This document shows, one piece after another, positions 12,044-20,136 of a DNA stretch of 64,000 nucleotides; position 1 is the stretch's first letter, and each line of letters opens with the position of its first letter. The notes under the pieces are model-generated. The model did no database searches and was not told the DNA's origin. It saw only the letters and a list, made by a program, of their open reading frames with translations. The DNA comes from Azospirillum fermentarium. GTDB lineage: Bacteria > Pseudomonadota > Alphaproteobacteria > Azospirillales > Azospirillaceae. The position numbers and the translations under genes are program-made. The stretch covers positions 1,760,001 to 1,824,000 of the forward strand of contig NZ_JAOQNH010000001.1 of assembly GCF_025961205.1 (NCBI RefSeq), given 5' to 3'.

Positions 12044-12745
12044 TCAATCCATGGTGGCCTTGCCGCCGTGGGCGGCGGACCAGTCCACGGGCGCGTGGAG
12101 GAACTTTTCCACCTCGTCCAGGGTCTTCACGTCGAAATAGTTGTTGTCGCGCGCCACCTTCAGCACGTCCCACCACGTGCACAGGCTGTGCAGACGCACG
12201 CCCACGCCGTCCATGATGGTCTGGGTCTGGGGGAAGATGCCGTAGAAGAAGATGACGAAGGTGTCGGTGCACTCGGCACCCGCGGTGCGCAGCGCGTTGA
12301 CGAAGTTCACCTTGCTCTTGCCGTCGGTGGCCAGATCCTCCACCAGCAGCACCCGCTGCCCCTCGGTCACCACGCCCTCGATCTGGGCGTTGCGGCCGAA
12401 GCCCTTGGGCTTCTTGCGGATGTACTGCATGGGCAGGCCCATGCGCTCGGCGATCCAGGCGGCGAAGGGGATGCCCGCCGTCTCGCCGCCGGCAATGGCG
12501 TCGATGCTCTCGTACCCGCATTCGCGCAGGATGGTGGACACGCCCATGTCCATCAGCGCGGCGCGGGCGCGGGGGAAGGAGATGATGCGGCGGCAGTCGG
12601 TGTAGACCGGGCTGGCCCAGCCGGACGTGAAGATGAACGGGTTTTCGGCGTTGAAGTGCAGCGCCTTGATCTCAAGCAGCAGCTTGGCGGCAACGGCGGC
12701 GATGGCTTCCTTGTCCGCGGGCGCGGGGAGGGCGGTCGATGACAT
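12044..12745 (-). CDS. pyrE: Orotate phosphoribosyltransferase
   Basis: PyrE joins orotate to PRPP to make orotidine 5'-monophosphate in pyrimidine synthesis. From the ATG at 12745 the protein has 233 residues. The PRPP-binding loop is visible as [14 protein letters not shown], and the flexible catalytic loop carries [17 protein letters not shown] sits six bases before the ATG, which decides this start over a TTG four codons upstream. It belongs to the longer PyrE subtype common in alphaproteobacteria. It appears to be a single-gene unit in the minus-strand run. Confidence 0.95.
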   Translation of the reverse strand: MSSTALPAPADKEAIAAVAAKLLLEIKALHFNAENPFIFTSGWASPVYTDCRRIISFPRARAALMDMGVSTILRECGYESIDAIAGGETAGIPFAAWIAERMGLPMQYIRKKPKGFGRNAQIEGVVTEGQRVLLVEDLATDGKSKVNFVNALRTAGAECTDTFVIFFYGIFPQTQTIMDGVGVRLHSLCTWWDVLKVARDNNYFDVKTLDEVEKFLHAPVDWSAAHGGKATMD

Positions 12746-12858
12746 GAAACACTCCAACGGTCCAATAGGGCGTCAGGCCACCGGCACGGCGCCCGTGGTG
12801 CAAAACGGTCTTTGTGTAAACACCCCGCCGCCGCTTGGCAACGGCACTCGTGCAGGGA

Positions 12859-13044
12859 TCAGCGGCGCGGCAGGCGCAGGGACACGCAGCGCGCCCGCAC
12901 CTCCACCCCCGTCATGTCGTTGTAGACATCGGCGATCTGGGGCAGGGCGGCCTGACACTGGGCCATGGTGTCGAAATCGATGGTGGTCGGTCCGCCGCGG
13001 CCCAGCAGGAACACCAGCAGGATCACCCGTTCGATACTGTCCAT
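12859..13044 (-). CDS. Small hypothetical protein (61 residues)
   Basis: The frame encodes 61 residues starting MDSIERVILLVFLLGRGG. It has a short hydrophobic N-terminal segment (about 7-15) and a soluble tail containing FDTMAQCQAALPQI and two cysteines (Cys30 and Cys52) that could form a disulfide. It resembles the many short exported proteins with a TVDFDTMAQCQAAL-like pattern, but I cannot assign a family. It lies 38 bp after the DUF29 gene on the same strand, so the two may be co-transcribed. The ribosome site is weak (GGAACCGAAAG). Confidence 0.5.
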   Translation of the reverse strand: MDSIERVILLVFLLGRGGPTTIDFDTMAQCQAALPQIADVYNDMTGVEVRARCVSLRLPRR

Positions 13045-13082
13045 GGCGCTTTCGGTTCCGTGTCGGTGGCGGGGGGGATGGG

Positions 13083-13565
13083 TCAGGCCAGCCCGTGGCG
13101 GTTGGGGGGCAGCATCGTCCGGTCCAGCAAATCGTCCAGGGTGTAGGGACAATGCTCGGGCAGGGTGTCGGGATCGACGCTGTCGTAATCCTGCAACGAA
13201 CCGGCCGCCTGGAACCGGCCACGGTCCCAGGCGCGTGGCAACAGCTCCGACACCCGGCGGCGCAGGCTGGGACTGTCCTCCAGCGCCGCGGCAACGCGCC
13301 CGCGGTGTTCGGCCACGCTGGCACGCCATTTCCGCCGTGGAGCCTCTGCCGGCGAATGTTCCAGCTTCAGCAGATGCTCGATGATGCAGGCAAGGTCGCT
13401 TTCCAACGCCCGCCGTTCGCTGGCTCCCATGTCGTCGAGAAGCTCCGCCAGATGGTGCAGGTCAAGCTCGGTGTTGGCCCGCGCTGCCGCCATGCGGCGC
13501 AGGGCGGCGGCCTGCTGCTCGGTCCAGGCCAGGAAATCGGTGTCGTAGAGTACGCCGTCGGGCAT
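13083..13565 (-). CDS. DUF29 family protein
   Basis: This 160-residue protein begins MPDGVLYDTDFLAWTEQQAA, the hallmark of DUF29 proteins, and is a helical soluble protein. The strong ribosome site GGGAGG, eight bases before the ATG at 13565, decides the start. The family is abundant in cyanobacteria and in some Rhodospirillales and has no established function; single genomes often carry many copies. It lies 53 bp downstream of ribF on the same strand. Confidence 0.85.
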   Translation of the reverse strand: MPDGVLYDTDFLAWTEQQAAALRRMAAARANTELDLHHLAELLDDMGASERRALESDLACIIEHLLKLEHSPAEAPRRKWRASVAEHRGRVAAALEDSPSLRRRVSELLPRAWDRGRFQAAGSLQDYDSVDPDTLPEHCPYTLDDLLDRTMLPPNRHGLA

Positions 13566-13618
13566 GGGCCGATCCTCCCTTCCAACCTGCGTTCCAAGAT
13601 AACGGGTGGTTGTTCCTC

Positions 13619-14584
13619 TTACAACGTGGTGGTGGGCAACGCGAAGGGGACGGACAGCGCCACCCGCGCGGCCTCGCCGTCGCGTGCGATCTGGGCCTTC
13701 AGCGCGTCCAACCCGTCGAACTTCCGTTCGCCGCGCAGGTGCTCCACGAACTGCACCCGCAGGTGACGGCCATAGAGGTCGCCCGCGAAATCGAACAGAT
13801 GCACCTCCAGCCGCTCCGTCAGCCCGCCGACGGTGGGGCGGCGGCCCAGGTTGGCCACCCCGTCGTGCCAGACGGTGGCGGCCCCGGCGTCCACCCCGGC
13901 GCGCACGGCATAGACGCCGAAGGCCGGGCGCAGGTATTCGCCCAGTTCGATGTTGGCGGTGGGAAAGCCGATGGTGCGGCCCAGCTTGTCGCCATGCTCC
14001 ACCCGCCCCTCGATCTCCCACGGCGTGCCCAGGATGTGGGCGGCATCGCGCGCCCGGCCGGCCAGCAGCGCATCGCGCACGCGGGTGGAGGAATAGACGC
14101 CCCCCTCGGGATCGGCCACCGGGCCGACGGCGGTGACGCCGAAGCCCAGCTCATCGCCCAGGCGGGTCAGCAGGGCCACGTCGCCCCCCCGCCGGTGCCC
14201 GAACAGGAAATCGCTGCCGCACACCGCGTGGCGGATGGCAAGCCCGCCCATCAGATCCTCGCGCACGAAGGCGTCGGCGGTCTTGTGCTGGAAGCCGCCG
14301 TCGAAATGACAGACCACCAGCAGGTCCAGACCCAGCGATTCCAGCTTGCGCGCCTTGACGCGGAAGGGCGACAGGCGGAACGGCGGCTCGTCGGGGCGGA
14401 ACACCCGGCGGGGGTGCGGTTCGAACGTCACCACCCCGGCGGGCACGCTGAAGGAGCGTGCGATGCGCTGCGCCTCGCCGATCACCGCCTGATGACCGCG
14501 ATGCACACCGTCGAAATTGCCCAGCGCCATCACGGCGCCACGGGCGTCGGCGGGTAGATCGTCGGTATGTCGGAACAGTCGCAC
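13619..14584 (-). CDS. ribF: Bifunctional riboflavin kinase/FAD synthetase
   Basis: RibF converts riboflavin to FMN and then FAD. The 321-residue protein has an N-terminal adenylyltransferase domain with GNFDGVHRGHQAVI (the nucleotide-binding HXGH-type motif) and a C-terminal riboflavin kinase domain with GRTIGFPTANIEL. It starts at a GTG with GAGACGAG upstream. It is separate from the rib biosynthesis run at 40.5-44 kb. In many proteobacteria ribF precedes ileS and lspA; here pyrE and two small genes lie between them. Confidence 0.95.
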   Translation of the reverse strand: MRLFRHTDDLPADARGAVMALGNFDGVHRGHQAVIGEAQRIARSFSVPAGVVTFEPHPRRVFRPDEPPFRLSPFRVKARKLESLGLDLLVVCHFDGGFQHKTADAFVREDLMGGLAIRHAVCGSDFLFGHRRGGDVALLTRLGDELGFGVTAVGPVADPEGGVYSSTRVRDALLAGRARDAAHILGTPWEIEGRVEHGDKLGRTIGFPTANIELGEYLRPAFGVYAVRAGVDAGAATVWHDGVANLGRRPTVGGLTERLEVHLFDFAGDLYGRHLRVQFVEHLRGERKFDGLDALKAQIARDGEAARVALSVPFALPTTTL

Positions 14585-14666
14585 AGCTCGTCTCGCCCCT
14601 TGATTGCGCGTCCGTCCCGCCGGCGGAAGGGCCGGCGGTCATACCGCGCGTCCGGGGTTATATAGA

Positions 14667-14701
14667 CCGAAGCCGGCGCGGGGTAAACGCGCCGGCTTCG
14701 G
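14667..14701 (-). terminator. 14-bp hairpin downstream of the MaoC gene
   Basis: Positions 14667-14680 and 14688-14701 form a perfect 14-bp stem with a seven-base loop. On the minus strand the stem is followed by TCTATATAA, which is AT-rich but not a true U-run. It lies between the maoC stop and ribF and probably ends the maoC transcript. Confidence 0.7.
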
Positions 14702-14735
14702 GTCGTCAGCGGATTCAACGGATTTGCCGGCGGTT

Positions 14736-15185
14736 TCACCCGCGGGTGGGCACCATCAGCAGCGCCTCGCCGTCCAGCACCACGGTGTCGCCGACGGTGC
14801 AGGTGGTCTGGATGGTCACGCGCCGCTTGGCCGCGTTCACGTCGGTCACGGTCCCGCGGGCGACCACGGTGTCGCCGGCCCGTACCGGCGCCTTGAACTT
14901 CAGGTTCTGCGACATGTAGATGCAGCCCGGCCCCGGCAGCTTGGTGCCCAGCAGGGCGGAAATGAAGCCGGCGCTGAGCATGCCGTGGGCGATGCGGCCC
15001 TTGAACATGGTGGTGCTGGCGTATTCCTCGTTCAGGTGGACCGGGTTGGTGTCGCCCGAGATGCCGGCGAACAGCACGATGTCCGCCTCGGTGACGGTCT
15101 TGGCGAACACCGCGGTCATGCCGACCGACAGATCCTCGATGAAGTAGCCGTTGAATTCCTGCGAAGGCTTACGAACGTCGTCCAT
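14736..15185 (-). CDS. MaoC-like (R)-specific enoyl-CoA hydratase
   Basis: This 149-residue hot-dog-fold protein carries the hydratase 2 motif FAGISGDTNPVHLNEEYA, with the catalytic Asp and His. It matches PhaJ-type (R)-specific enoyl-CoA hydratases, which convert trans-2-enoyl-CoA to (R)-3-hydroxyacyl-CoA and so feed beta-oxidation intermediates into polyhydroxyalkanoate. AGGAG seven bases before the ATG at 15185 fixes the start. It appears to be a single-gene unit. The exact chain-length preference cannot be read from sequence. Confidence 0.85.
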   Translation of the reverse strand: MDDVRKPSQEFNGYFIEDLSVGMTAVFAKTVTEADIVLFAGISGDTNPVHLNEEYASTTMFKGRIAHGMLSAGFISALLGTKLPGPGCIYMSQNLKFKAPVRAGDTVVARGTVTDVNAAKRRVTIQTTCTVGDTVVLDGEALLMVPTRG

Positions 15186-15635
15186 ACCCGGCTCCTGTGG
15201 TGGCGCTGCTGTGGTGGGCGCTGAATGTCCTGGTCGCGCGATAATCGGCCGGTGTTGGACCGCACGGATAAGAATGCGTCCATACGCCGGTGTATAATCG
15301 CGCTGCGGCGCGAAAGATGCCGCGTTGCGGTATATGCACCGCGGCGCGATGGTGGCAATAACCATGGCGTGGAGAAACCGGATTCTTGTGAATCGGACAG
15401 AATCCATGACCTTTTTATGGCGGTGGGATGGCCGAATCATTAAAATGTGACAAAATGTTTCGCTTGTGCCTTGATAAGATTACCTTTCTATTTTGATGGC
15501 CTGTCCTGCAATGCGAAATCTACAGGACCAGCGTACCGCGCCTGCGGGGGCAGTAGGACGACTCGGTGTGGGGTTTTCCCGGCACCCGCTGTTGCCGCCG
15601 GGCCGGGGCGCTGCCATGCTTCGGTGATCCTGGGA
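15186..15635. other. 450-bp intergenic region between the MaoC and hydrolase genes
   Basis: I see no gene here. The part near 15290-15500 is unusually AT-rich for this genome and should hold the divergent promoters of the MaoC gene (minus) and the hydrolase (plus). A short hairpin, GGATTC and GAATCC, lies near 15380-15405. The frames that run through this region lack coding features. Confidence 0.5.
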
Positions 15636-16604
15636 ATGAGAGGGCAGGGGGCGGGGGTGAGCGATCCTTGTTACGGCAGCATCACCGCCGCGGACGGTAC
15701 GGTCCTGCGCACCGCGGTGTGGGACGGTCCGGCGGGGCCGGTGCGGGCCACGGTGGTGCTGCTGACCGGGCGGGCCGAGTTCATCGAAAAATACCGCGAG
15801 ACGGCGGGCGAACTGCGGACCCGCGGTTTCCGCGTGGTGCAGATGGACTGGCGGAACCAGGGGCTGTCGGGCCGCCCGCTGCCCAACCGGCAGATCCATC
15901 ACCTGCGGGATTTCACGGTGCTGCGCGACGATCTGGCCCTGTTCGTGGAGCGGGTGGCGCGCCCGGCGGCGGCGGGCGCGCCGCTGGTGGTGATGGCCCA
16001 TTCCATGGGCGGGCTCGTGGCGGTGCTGCACATGGCGGCGGAGCCGGATCTCTACGCCGCCGCCGTGCTGTCGGCGCCCATGTGTGCGGTTCATCTGGGG
16101 CCGCTGCCCCGGTGCCTGGCGCGCGGGCTGGTTGCCGGGGCCCGCGCGCTGGGCCTGTCCGAACGCTATGGGCCGGGGCAGGGGGATTACGATCCGCGCA
16201 AGGGCGTGTTCGACCCCGACAATCCCATCACCGGCGACCCGCGGCGCTACGCCCTGTTCCACGACGCTTTCCGTGACCGGGCGGAGTTGCGGGTGGGCGG
16301 GGTCAGCTTCGGTTGGCTCGACGCCGCCTTCCGTGCCGAGCGGGCGGTCTTGCACACGCTGCCGCTGGAGCGGGTGCGAACGCCGGTTCTGTTCCTCAAC
16401 GCCCCCAACGACCGGGTGGTGATGGCCCCGGCGGTGGAGGCGGTGGCCCGCCGCTTCCCCCACGCCACCGTGCGCCGCTATCCCGACGCCCGGCACGAGG
16501 TGCTGATGGAGACCGACGCCATCCGCGCCCGCGTGTGGACCGACATCGGCGCCTTTCTCGATCAGCGGTTTCCGGTGCGGGTGACCGGCTGTGTGGCGGA
16601 ATAG
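15636..16604 (+). CDS. Alpha/beta hydrolase of the monoacylglycerol lipase/lysophospholipase type
   Basis: The roughly 322-residue protein has a serine hydrolase 4 fold. The nucleophile elbow is AHSMGGL, the likely catalytic Asp lies in NAPNDRVV and the His in DARHEVLME. An oxyanion segment, MDWRNQGLSGR, precedes them. This matches PldB-like lysophospholipases and monoglyceride lipases, so a membrane-lipid or acylglycerol substrate is likely. No signal peptide is evident. The start is uncertain: an ATG at 15636 or a GTG at 15657, the latter better spaced from AGGGCAGGGG. Confidence 0.85.
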   Translation: MRGQGAGVSDPCYGSITAADGTVLRTAVWDGPAGPVRATVVLLTGRAEFIEKYRETAGELRTRGFRVVQMDWRNQGLSGRPLPNRQIHHLRDFTVLRDDLALFVERVARPAAAGAPLVVMAHSMGGLVAVLHMAAEPDLYAAAVLSAPMCAVHLGPLPRCLARGLVAGARALGLSERYGPGQGDYDPRKGVFDPDNPITGDPRRYALFHDAFRDRAELRVGGVSFGWLDAAFRAERAVLHTLPLERVRTPVLFLNAPNDRVVMAPAVEAVARRFPHATVRRYPDARHEVLMETDAIRARVWTDIGAFLDQRFPVRVTGCVAE

Positions 16605-16715
16605 GACGTTTTGCCACCTGTTCGGGTTCTGATGATCGGCGGTATAAAACCATAATAAAAGTGCGGCTATTGCGGCCGCCGATCAACAAGCCGCACCCGC
16701 GGCGAAAGGGTGGAA

Positions 16716-17168
16716 ATGCTGACTCAAACCCGCACCATGAAGGCTGCTGCCGAACCGCGTTGGAACACCGTCGCGTGGGACGATGATTACGGCGTGGGGC
16801 ACGACGGCATCGACGGCGACCACCGCCGCCTGTTCGAACTGTTCAACGAATTCGTCACCGCGGTGAACGAGAACCGCGGCGACGGCGATATCGAAACGGT
16901 TCTCGTCGAACTGCTGAAATACTGCGACACCCATTTCGACCGGGAAGAAAAGCTGATGCGCGAGCACGGCTATCCCGATTACGAACGCCACAAGGCGCTG
17001 CACGACACCTTCGTCCGCGAAATCTACGACATCAACAACGCCCTCGACGCCGGGGGCGAGCAGGGCGCCTATGTGCTGGGGATGCTGGGAAGCTGGCTGT
17101 CCGGCCACATCCTGGGCGTGGACAAAAAGCTGGGCGCCTTCCTGCGCGACCGCGGGGCGGCGGCGTAA
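16716..17168 (+). CDS. Bacteriohemerythrin
   Basis: The 150-residue protein has the non-heme di-iron ligand set of hemerythrins: a His in GDHRRLFELF, HFDREE, HKALH and HILGVD. It reversibly binds oxygen and may store, shuttle or sense it in the cytoplasm. AAAGGGTGG before the ATG at 16716 supports the start; a GTG at 16710 is less likely. It stands alone. In microaerobic and nitrogen-fixing bacteria such proteins often serve oxygen delivery or aerotaxis. That fits the FeSII gene near 29.6 kb, but the link is an inference. Confidence 0.92.
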   Translation: MLTQTRTMKAAAEPRWNTVAWDDDYGVGHDGIDGDHRRLFELFNEFVTAVNENRGDGDIETVLVELLKYCDTHFDREEKLMREHGYPDYERHKALHDTFVREIYDINNALDAGGEQGAYVLGMLGSWLSGHILGVDKKLGAFLRDRGAAA

Positions 17169-17226
17169 CGGGGATGGTCCGGGGAAGGGTGCCGCCCGCG
17201 GGCGGCACCCTTGTCTTATGCCGGCG

Positions 17227-17457
17227 TCACAGCTTGGAGCGTTCGGCCTTGCTGTAGTTGCTGAAGTGTCCCTCCTTGGCGGCGGCGGCGCGCCCGGCCT
17301 GGATGATGGCCTTGGACTTGCCCTCCGGCGCCGGCAGGGACACCAGCTTTTCCAGGGTTTCGCTGCCGCAGGACGGGCAGGCGGGAACGTCGGAGCTGCG
17401 CACCAGCGCTTCGAACGTGTTGTCGCAGCCTTGGCAGCGGTAGGAATAGAGCGGCAT
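17227..17457 (-). CDS. FmdB family zinc-ribbon protein
   Basis: This 76-residue protein begins MPLYSYRCQGCDNTFEAL and has two CXXC knuckles, CQGC and CPSC, that form one zinc ribbon, followed by a charged tail. FmdB proteins are putative regulators first linked to formamidase and amidase genes; their function is poorly known. The start is fixed by the conserved MP-Y-Y-C beginning. It lies 79 bp downstream of the HxlR gene on the same strand. Confidence 0.88.
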   Translation of the reverse strand: MPLYSYRCQGCDNTFEALVRSSDVPACPSCGSETLEKLVSLPAPEGKSKAIIQAGRAAAAKEGHFSNYSKAERSKL

Positions 17458-17536
17458 TCGTCTCACCCGTCGGGGATCATTCGGTCGAGGGAAACATACC
17501 ATCTTTCCGCACTGCGGAAAATCCTGAAACGGATGA

Positions 17537-17947
17537 TCACTCCGCCGCCAGCGTCTGCGCCGATTCCACACAGGCCGGCCCGGCACCGGGCGTGCCCGGC
17601 ATGGGCCGCTCGGTCTGGTTCAGCCGGGCCATGCGCTCCACCCCCCAGGCGTAGAGCGCCATCAGCACGGGCCGCAGGCTTTCCCCCTCCGGCGTCAGGG
17701 AATACTCCACCTTGGGCGGCACCTGGGGATAGACGGTGCGCAGGATCAGCCCCGCTTCCTCAAGCTCGCGCAACTGCTTTGTCAGCATCCGCTGGGTGAC
17801 GGCGTTCAGCCGCCGCATCAGCTCGTTGAAGCGCAGGGTGCCGTCCAGCAGGTGGAACAGGATGATGCCCTTCCACTTGCCGTCGATCAGATCCAGCGTG
17901 GCCTCCACCGGGCAGCCGGGGGCGCATTCGTAGCGGCGCTTTTTCAT
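17537..17947 (-). CDS. HxlR (DUF24) family transcriptional regulator
   Basis: The 136-residue protein has a single winged-helix DNA-binding domain (about 15-105), typical of HxlR/DUF24 regulators, with ALVTQRMLTKQL-like recognition features around residues 48-60. Two cysteines near the N-terminus (Cys8 and Cys12 in ECAPGCPVEA) match the thiol-switch position used by YodB and QorR to sense quinones or electrophiles. It is divergent from a quinone-reductase-like gene 131 bp away, which it probably represses together with itself. Regulation by thiol oxidation is inferred from family and position. Confidence 0.9.
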   Translation of the reverse strand: MKKRRYECAPGCPVEATLDLIDGKWKGIILFHLLDGTLRFNELMRRLNAVTQRMLTKQLRELEEAGLILRTVYPQVPPKVEYSLTPEGESLRPVLMALYAWGVERMARLNQTERPMPGTPGAGPACVESAQTLAAE

Positions 17948-18078
17948 AAGCGAACACCGTCCACAGTATCAAAATGGGAACTACCGGCCCAATTATGCCG
18001 TATTTACGCAAACGGTGGGAACAGACATCTTTGCCCCATACCGGGTGCATCCGGTTTTTCGAAGGGGAGTGTCCGGCC

Positions 18079-19098
18079 ATGAAAGCCGTCGGTTACCGTT
18101 CCTGCCTGCCCATCACCGCCGCGGATTCGCTGGTGGATTTCGAAGCCCCCATGCCCGAACCCGGCGCTCATGACCTGCGCGTGGCGGTCACGGCGGTGTC
18201 GGTCAACCCCGTGGATGTGAAGCTGCGCGCCAACGCCGCCCCGGCGGAGGGGGAAACCCGCATCCTGGGCTTCGATGCCGCCGGGGTGGTGGAGGCGGTG
18301 GGCGGCGCCGTCACACTGTTCCAGCCGGGAGACGCGGTGTTCTATGCCGGCGTGCTGAACCGCCCCGGCACCAACGCGGAATTCCATCTGGTGGATGAAC
18401 GCATCGCCGGGCCGAAACCCGCCAGCCTGTCGTTCGCCGAGGCCGCGGCCCTGCCGCTGACCGCCATCACCGCGTGGGAGATGCTGTTCGACCGGCTGGG
18501 CGTGGCGCCGGGCAAGCCGGCGGCGGCGGGTTGCCTGCTGGTGGTCGGCGGGGCCGGCGGGGTGGGGTCGATCCTGATTCAGTTGGCCCGGCGGCTGACC
18601 GGGCTGACCGTCATCGCCACCGCCTCGCGGCCCGAGACGGCGGAGTGGTGCCATAGCCTGGGCGCCCACCACGTCATCGACCACAGCCGCCCGTTGAACG
18701 AGGAACTGGCCCGTATCGGCATTCCCCAGGTGGAGCTGGTGGCCAGCCTGACCGGCACCGCCCAGCATTACCCCGCCATCGTGGAGGCGCTGGCGCCCCA
18801 GGGCCGGCTGGCGCTGATCGATGACCCCGGCAGCCTGGACATCGTGCCGCTGAAGCGCAAGAGCGCCTCGGTCCATTGGGAGTTCATGTTCACCCGTCCG
18901 CTGTTCCAGACCCCGGACATGATCGCCCAGCACCGGCTGCTGGCGGAGGTATCCCGGCTGGTGGACGACGGTCTGCTGCGCACCACCCTGAACGAGACCT
19001 TCGGCTCCATCACCGCCGCCAACCTGAAGCGCGCCCACGCCTTCATCGAAAGCGGGCGGTCGCGCGGCAAAGTGGTGCTGGAAGGTTTCGAGCGGTAA
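18079..19098 (+). CDS. Zinc-type alcohol dehydrogenase-like NADPH:quinone oxidoreductase
   Basis: The 339-residue medium-chain dehydrogenase/reductase has a GroES-like N-terminal domain and a Rossmann domain with VVGGAGGVGSILIQLAR, the NAD(P)H-binding glycine motif. The catalytic zinc ligands of true alcohol dehydrogenases are not evident, so it fits the zeta-crystallin/quinone reductase branch, which reduces quinones and enones. AAGGGGAG before the ATG at 18079 fixes the start. Its divergent HxlR neighbour is the likely regulator, forming an electrophile-response module like QorR/qor2 of Corynebacterium. Confidence 0.88.
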   Translation: MKAVGYRSCLPITAADSLVDFEAPMPEPGAHDLRVAVTAVSVNPVDVKLRANAAPAEGETRILGFDAAGVVEAVGGAVTLFQPGDAVFYAGVLNRPGTNAEFHLVDERIAGPKPASLSFAEAAALPLTAITAWEMLFDRLGVAPGKPAAAGCLLVVGGAGGVGSILIQLARRLTGLTVIATASRPETAEWCHSLGAHHVIDHSRPLNEELARIGIPQVELVASLTGTAQHYPAIVEALAPQGRLALIDDPGSLDIVPLKRKSASVHWEFMFTRPLFQTPDMIAQHRLLAEVSRLVDDGLLRTTLNETFGSITAANLKRAHAFIESGRSRGKVVLEGFER

Positions 19099-19153
19099 GA
19101 ACCGGCGCCGCCGGGTGGACAAACGGGGCGCGCGGGCTTATCTTTGGGCCTGA

Positions 19154-19181
19154 GGAGGACGGGGTTGCCCCCCCGTCCTCC
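19154..19181. terminator. 11-bp GC-rich hairpin between the quinone reductase and the small ORF
   Basis: GGAGGACGGGG (19154-19164) pairs perfectly with 19171-19181 around a six-base loop. It lies downstream of both convergent genes and could stop either transcript. No U-run follows on either strand. Confidence 0.5.
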
Positions 19182-19191
19182 CAGCCCGATC

Positions 19192-19266
19192 TTAGCGGCT
19201 CAGAAGATCAAGGCCCGCCCTGATCACCTTCAGCAGCAAGATCAGGAGAGTGAGGATTTCTCGCAT
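19192..19266 (-). CDS. Possible 24-residue hydrophobic peptide
   Basis: The short frame encodes MREILTLLILLLKVI followed by RAGLDLLSR. A run of leucine and isoleucine (residues 4-15) could span or bind a membrane. GGAGGG lies seven bases before the ATG, a better ribosome site than most genes here have. A perfect 10-bp stem-loop (19292-19316) lies in the presumed leader and an 11-bp hairpin follows the stop. The layout recalls short type I toxin or leader peptides, but I recognise no family and the frame is short enough to arise by chance. Confidence 0.4.
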   Translation of the reverse strand: MREILTLLILLLKVIRAGLDLLSR

Positions 19267-19291
19267 CCTCGTGCCCTCCGTGAATGCAGCG

Positions 19292-19316
19292 GGGGTGACG
19301 GCCAGCCCGTCACCCC
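19292..19316 (-). other. 10-bp stem-loop upstream of the 24-residue ORF
   Basis: GGGGTGACGG (19292-19301) pairs perfectly with 19307-19316 around a five-base loop. On the minus strand it lies 25 bases before the small ORF start, so it may shape its leader RNA. The remaining 280 bp up to 19594 contain no gene I can support. Confidence 0.4.
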
Positions 19317-19594
19317 GTCTGCGCCCCCATCCAAACGCATTCAATCGTGTTCGCCCAGTGCCACCAGTGCGCGACCATGGGTCACGGCACTCGTTTTCTC
19401 GCTGCACTATGAAGGCGGCTGCTTGGCATGGTGGTGAAAATCGGGCGCTTCATCAACATCACGCCGGCCCGTGCAGATGTCGTCCCCCGTATGACAAAAG
19501 CTTCATGCGAAGGTGGATTGGCAGGGAACGGATGGTGGGCTAGACTCCCCGCCGCACCCGTTTATTGCATGACCCTTGCCGAGCGTGACAGCCC

Positions 19595-20062
19595 ATGGCC
19601 GGACCCCGCCTTCTCAGCCAGACCGTGCCGCAGGTGGCGGGAAAGGTGCTGGGCAAGCGGGGGCTGGCGTTCGGGGCGCTGATCACTGAATGGCCCAGCA
19701 TCGTCGGCCAGCAATTGGCCAGCCGCACCCAGCCGGAAAAGCTGATCTTTCCCCGCGGCCAGCGGGAGGATGCGACGCTGCACCTGCGGGCCGCCGGTGC
19801 CATCGCGCTGGAGCTGCAGCACCTGGAACCGCAGATCCTGGAACGGATCAACAGCTTCTTCGGCTACCGCGCCGTGGCGCGGCTGCGGCTGGTGGCCGGG
19901 GTTCTGGTGCCGCCCACGGGGCCGCGCCCCCCGGTGGTCAAGCCGCTGTCGGCGGAACAGGAGGACCGGCTGTCCGCCACGCTGGCGTCGGTGGACGACC
20001 CTGACTTGCGTGAAACCCTTGAACGGTTCGGGCGGGCGGTGATGGGGCGTGTCCGGCGCTGA
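19595..20062 (+). CDS. dciA: DUF721 (DciA-like) protein
   Basis: The 155-residue protein has a DUF721 domain (about 10-105, including ITEWPSIVGQQLASRTQPEK and a KH-like fold) and a flexible C-terminal tail. DciA proteins help load the replicative helicase DnaB in bacteria that lack DnaC. In alphaproteobacteria this gene commonly precedes a dsbA-like gene and smc, exactly as here. The name DciA is by family; direct evidence exists only for other species. Confidence 0.82.
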   Translation: MAGPRLLSQTVPQVAGKVLGKRGLAFGALITEWPSIVGQQLASRTQPEKLIFPRGQREDATLHLRAAGAIALELQHLEPQILERINSFFGYRAVARLRLVAGVLVPPTGPRPPVVKPLSAEQEDRLSATLASVDDPDLRETLERFGRAVMGRVRR

Positions 20063-20136
20063 CCGGAACCGCTCTTGCCGCCGTGTGCCGGTCCCCCTAT
20101 AACCCACCCCCAGATCTTGTAGCCGGAGGCTTTCCC

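Noticed and set aside
19428-19682. 84-codon plus-strand frame before dciA
   Set aside because: It overlaps the dciA start in another frame and lacks a ribosome site and hydrophobic or domain features.
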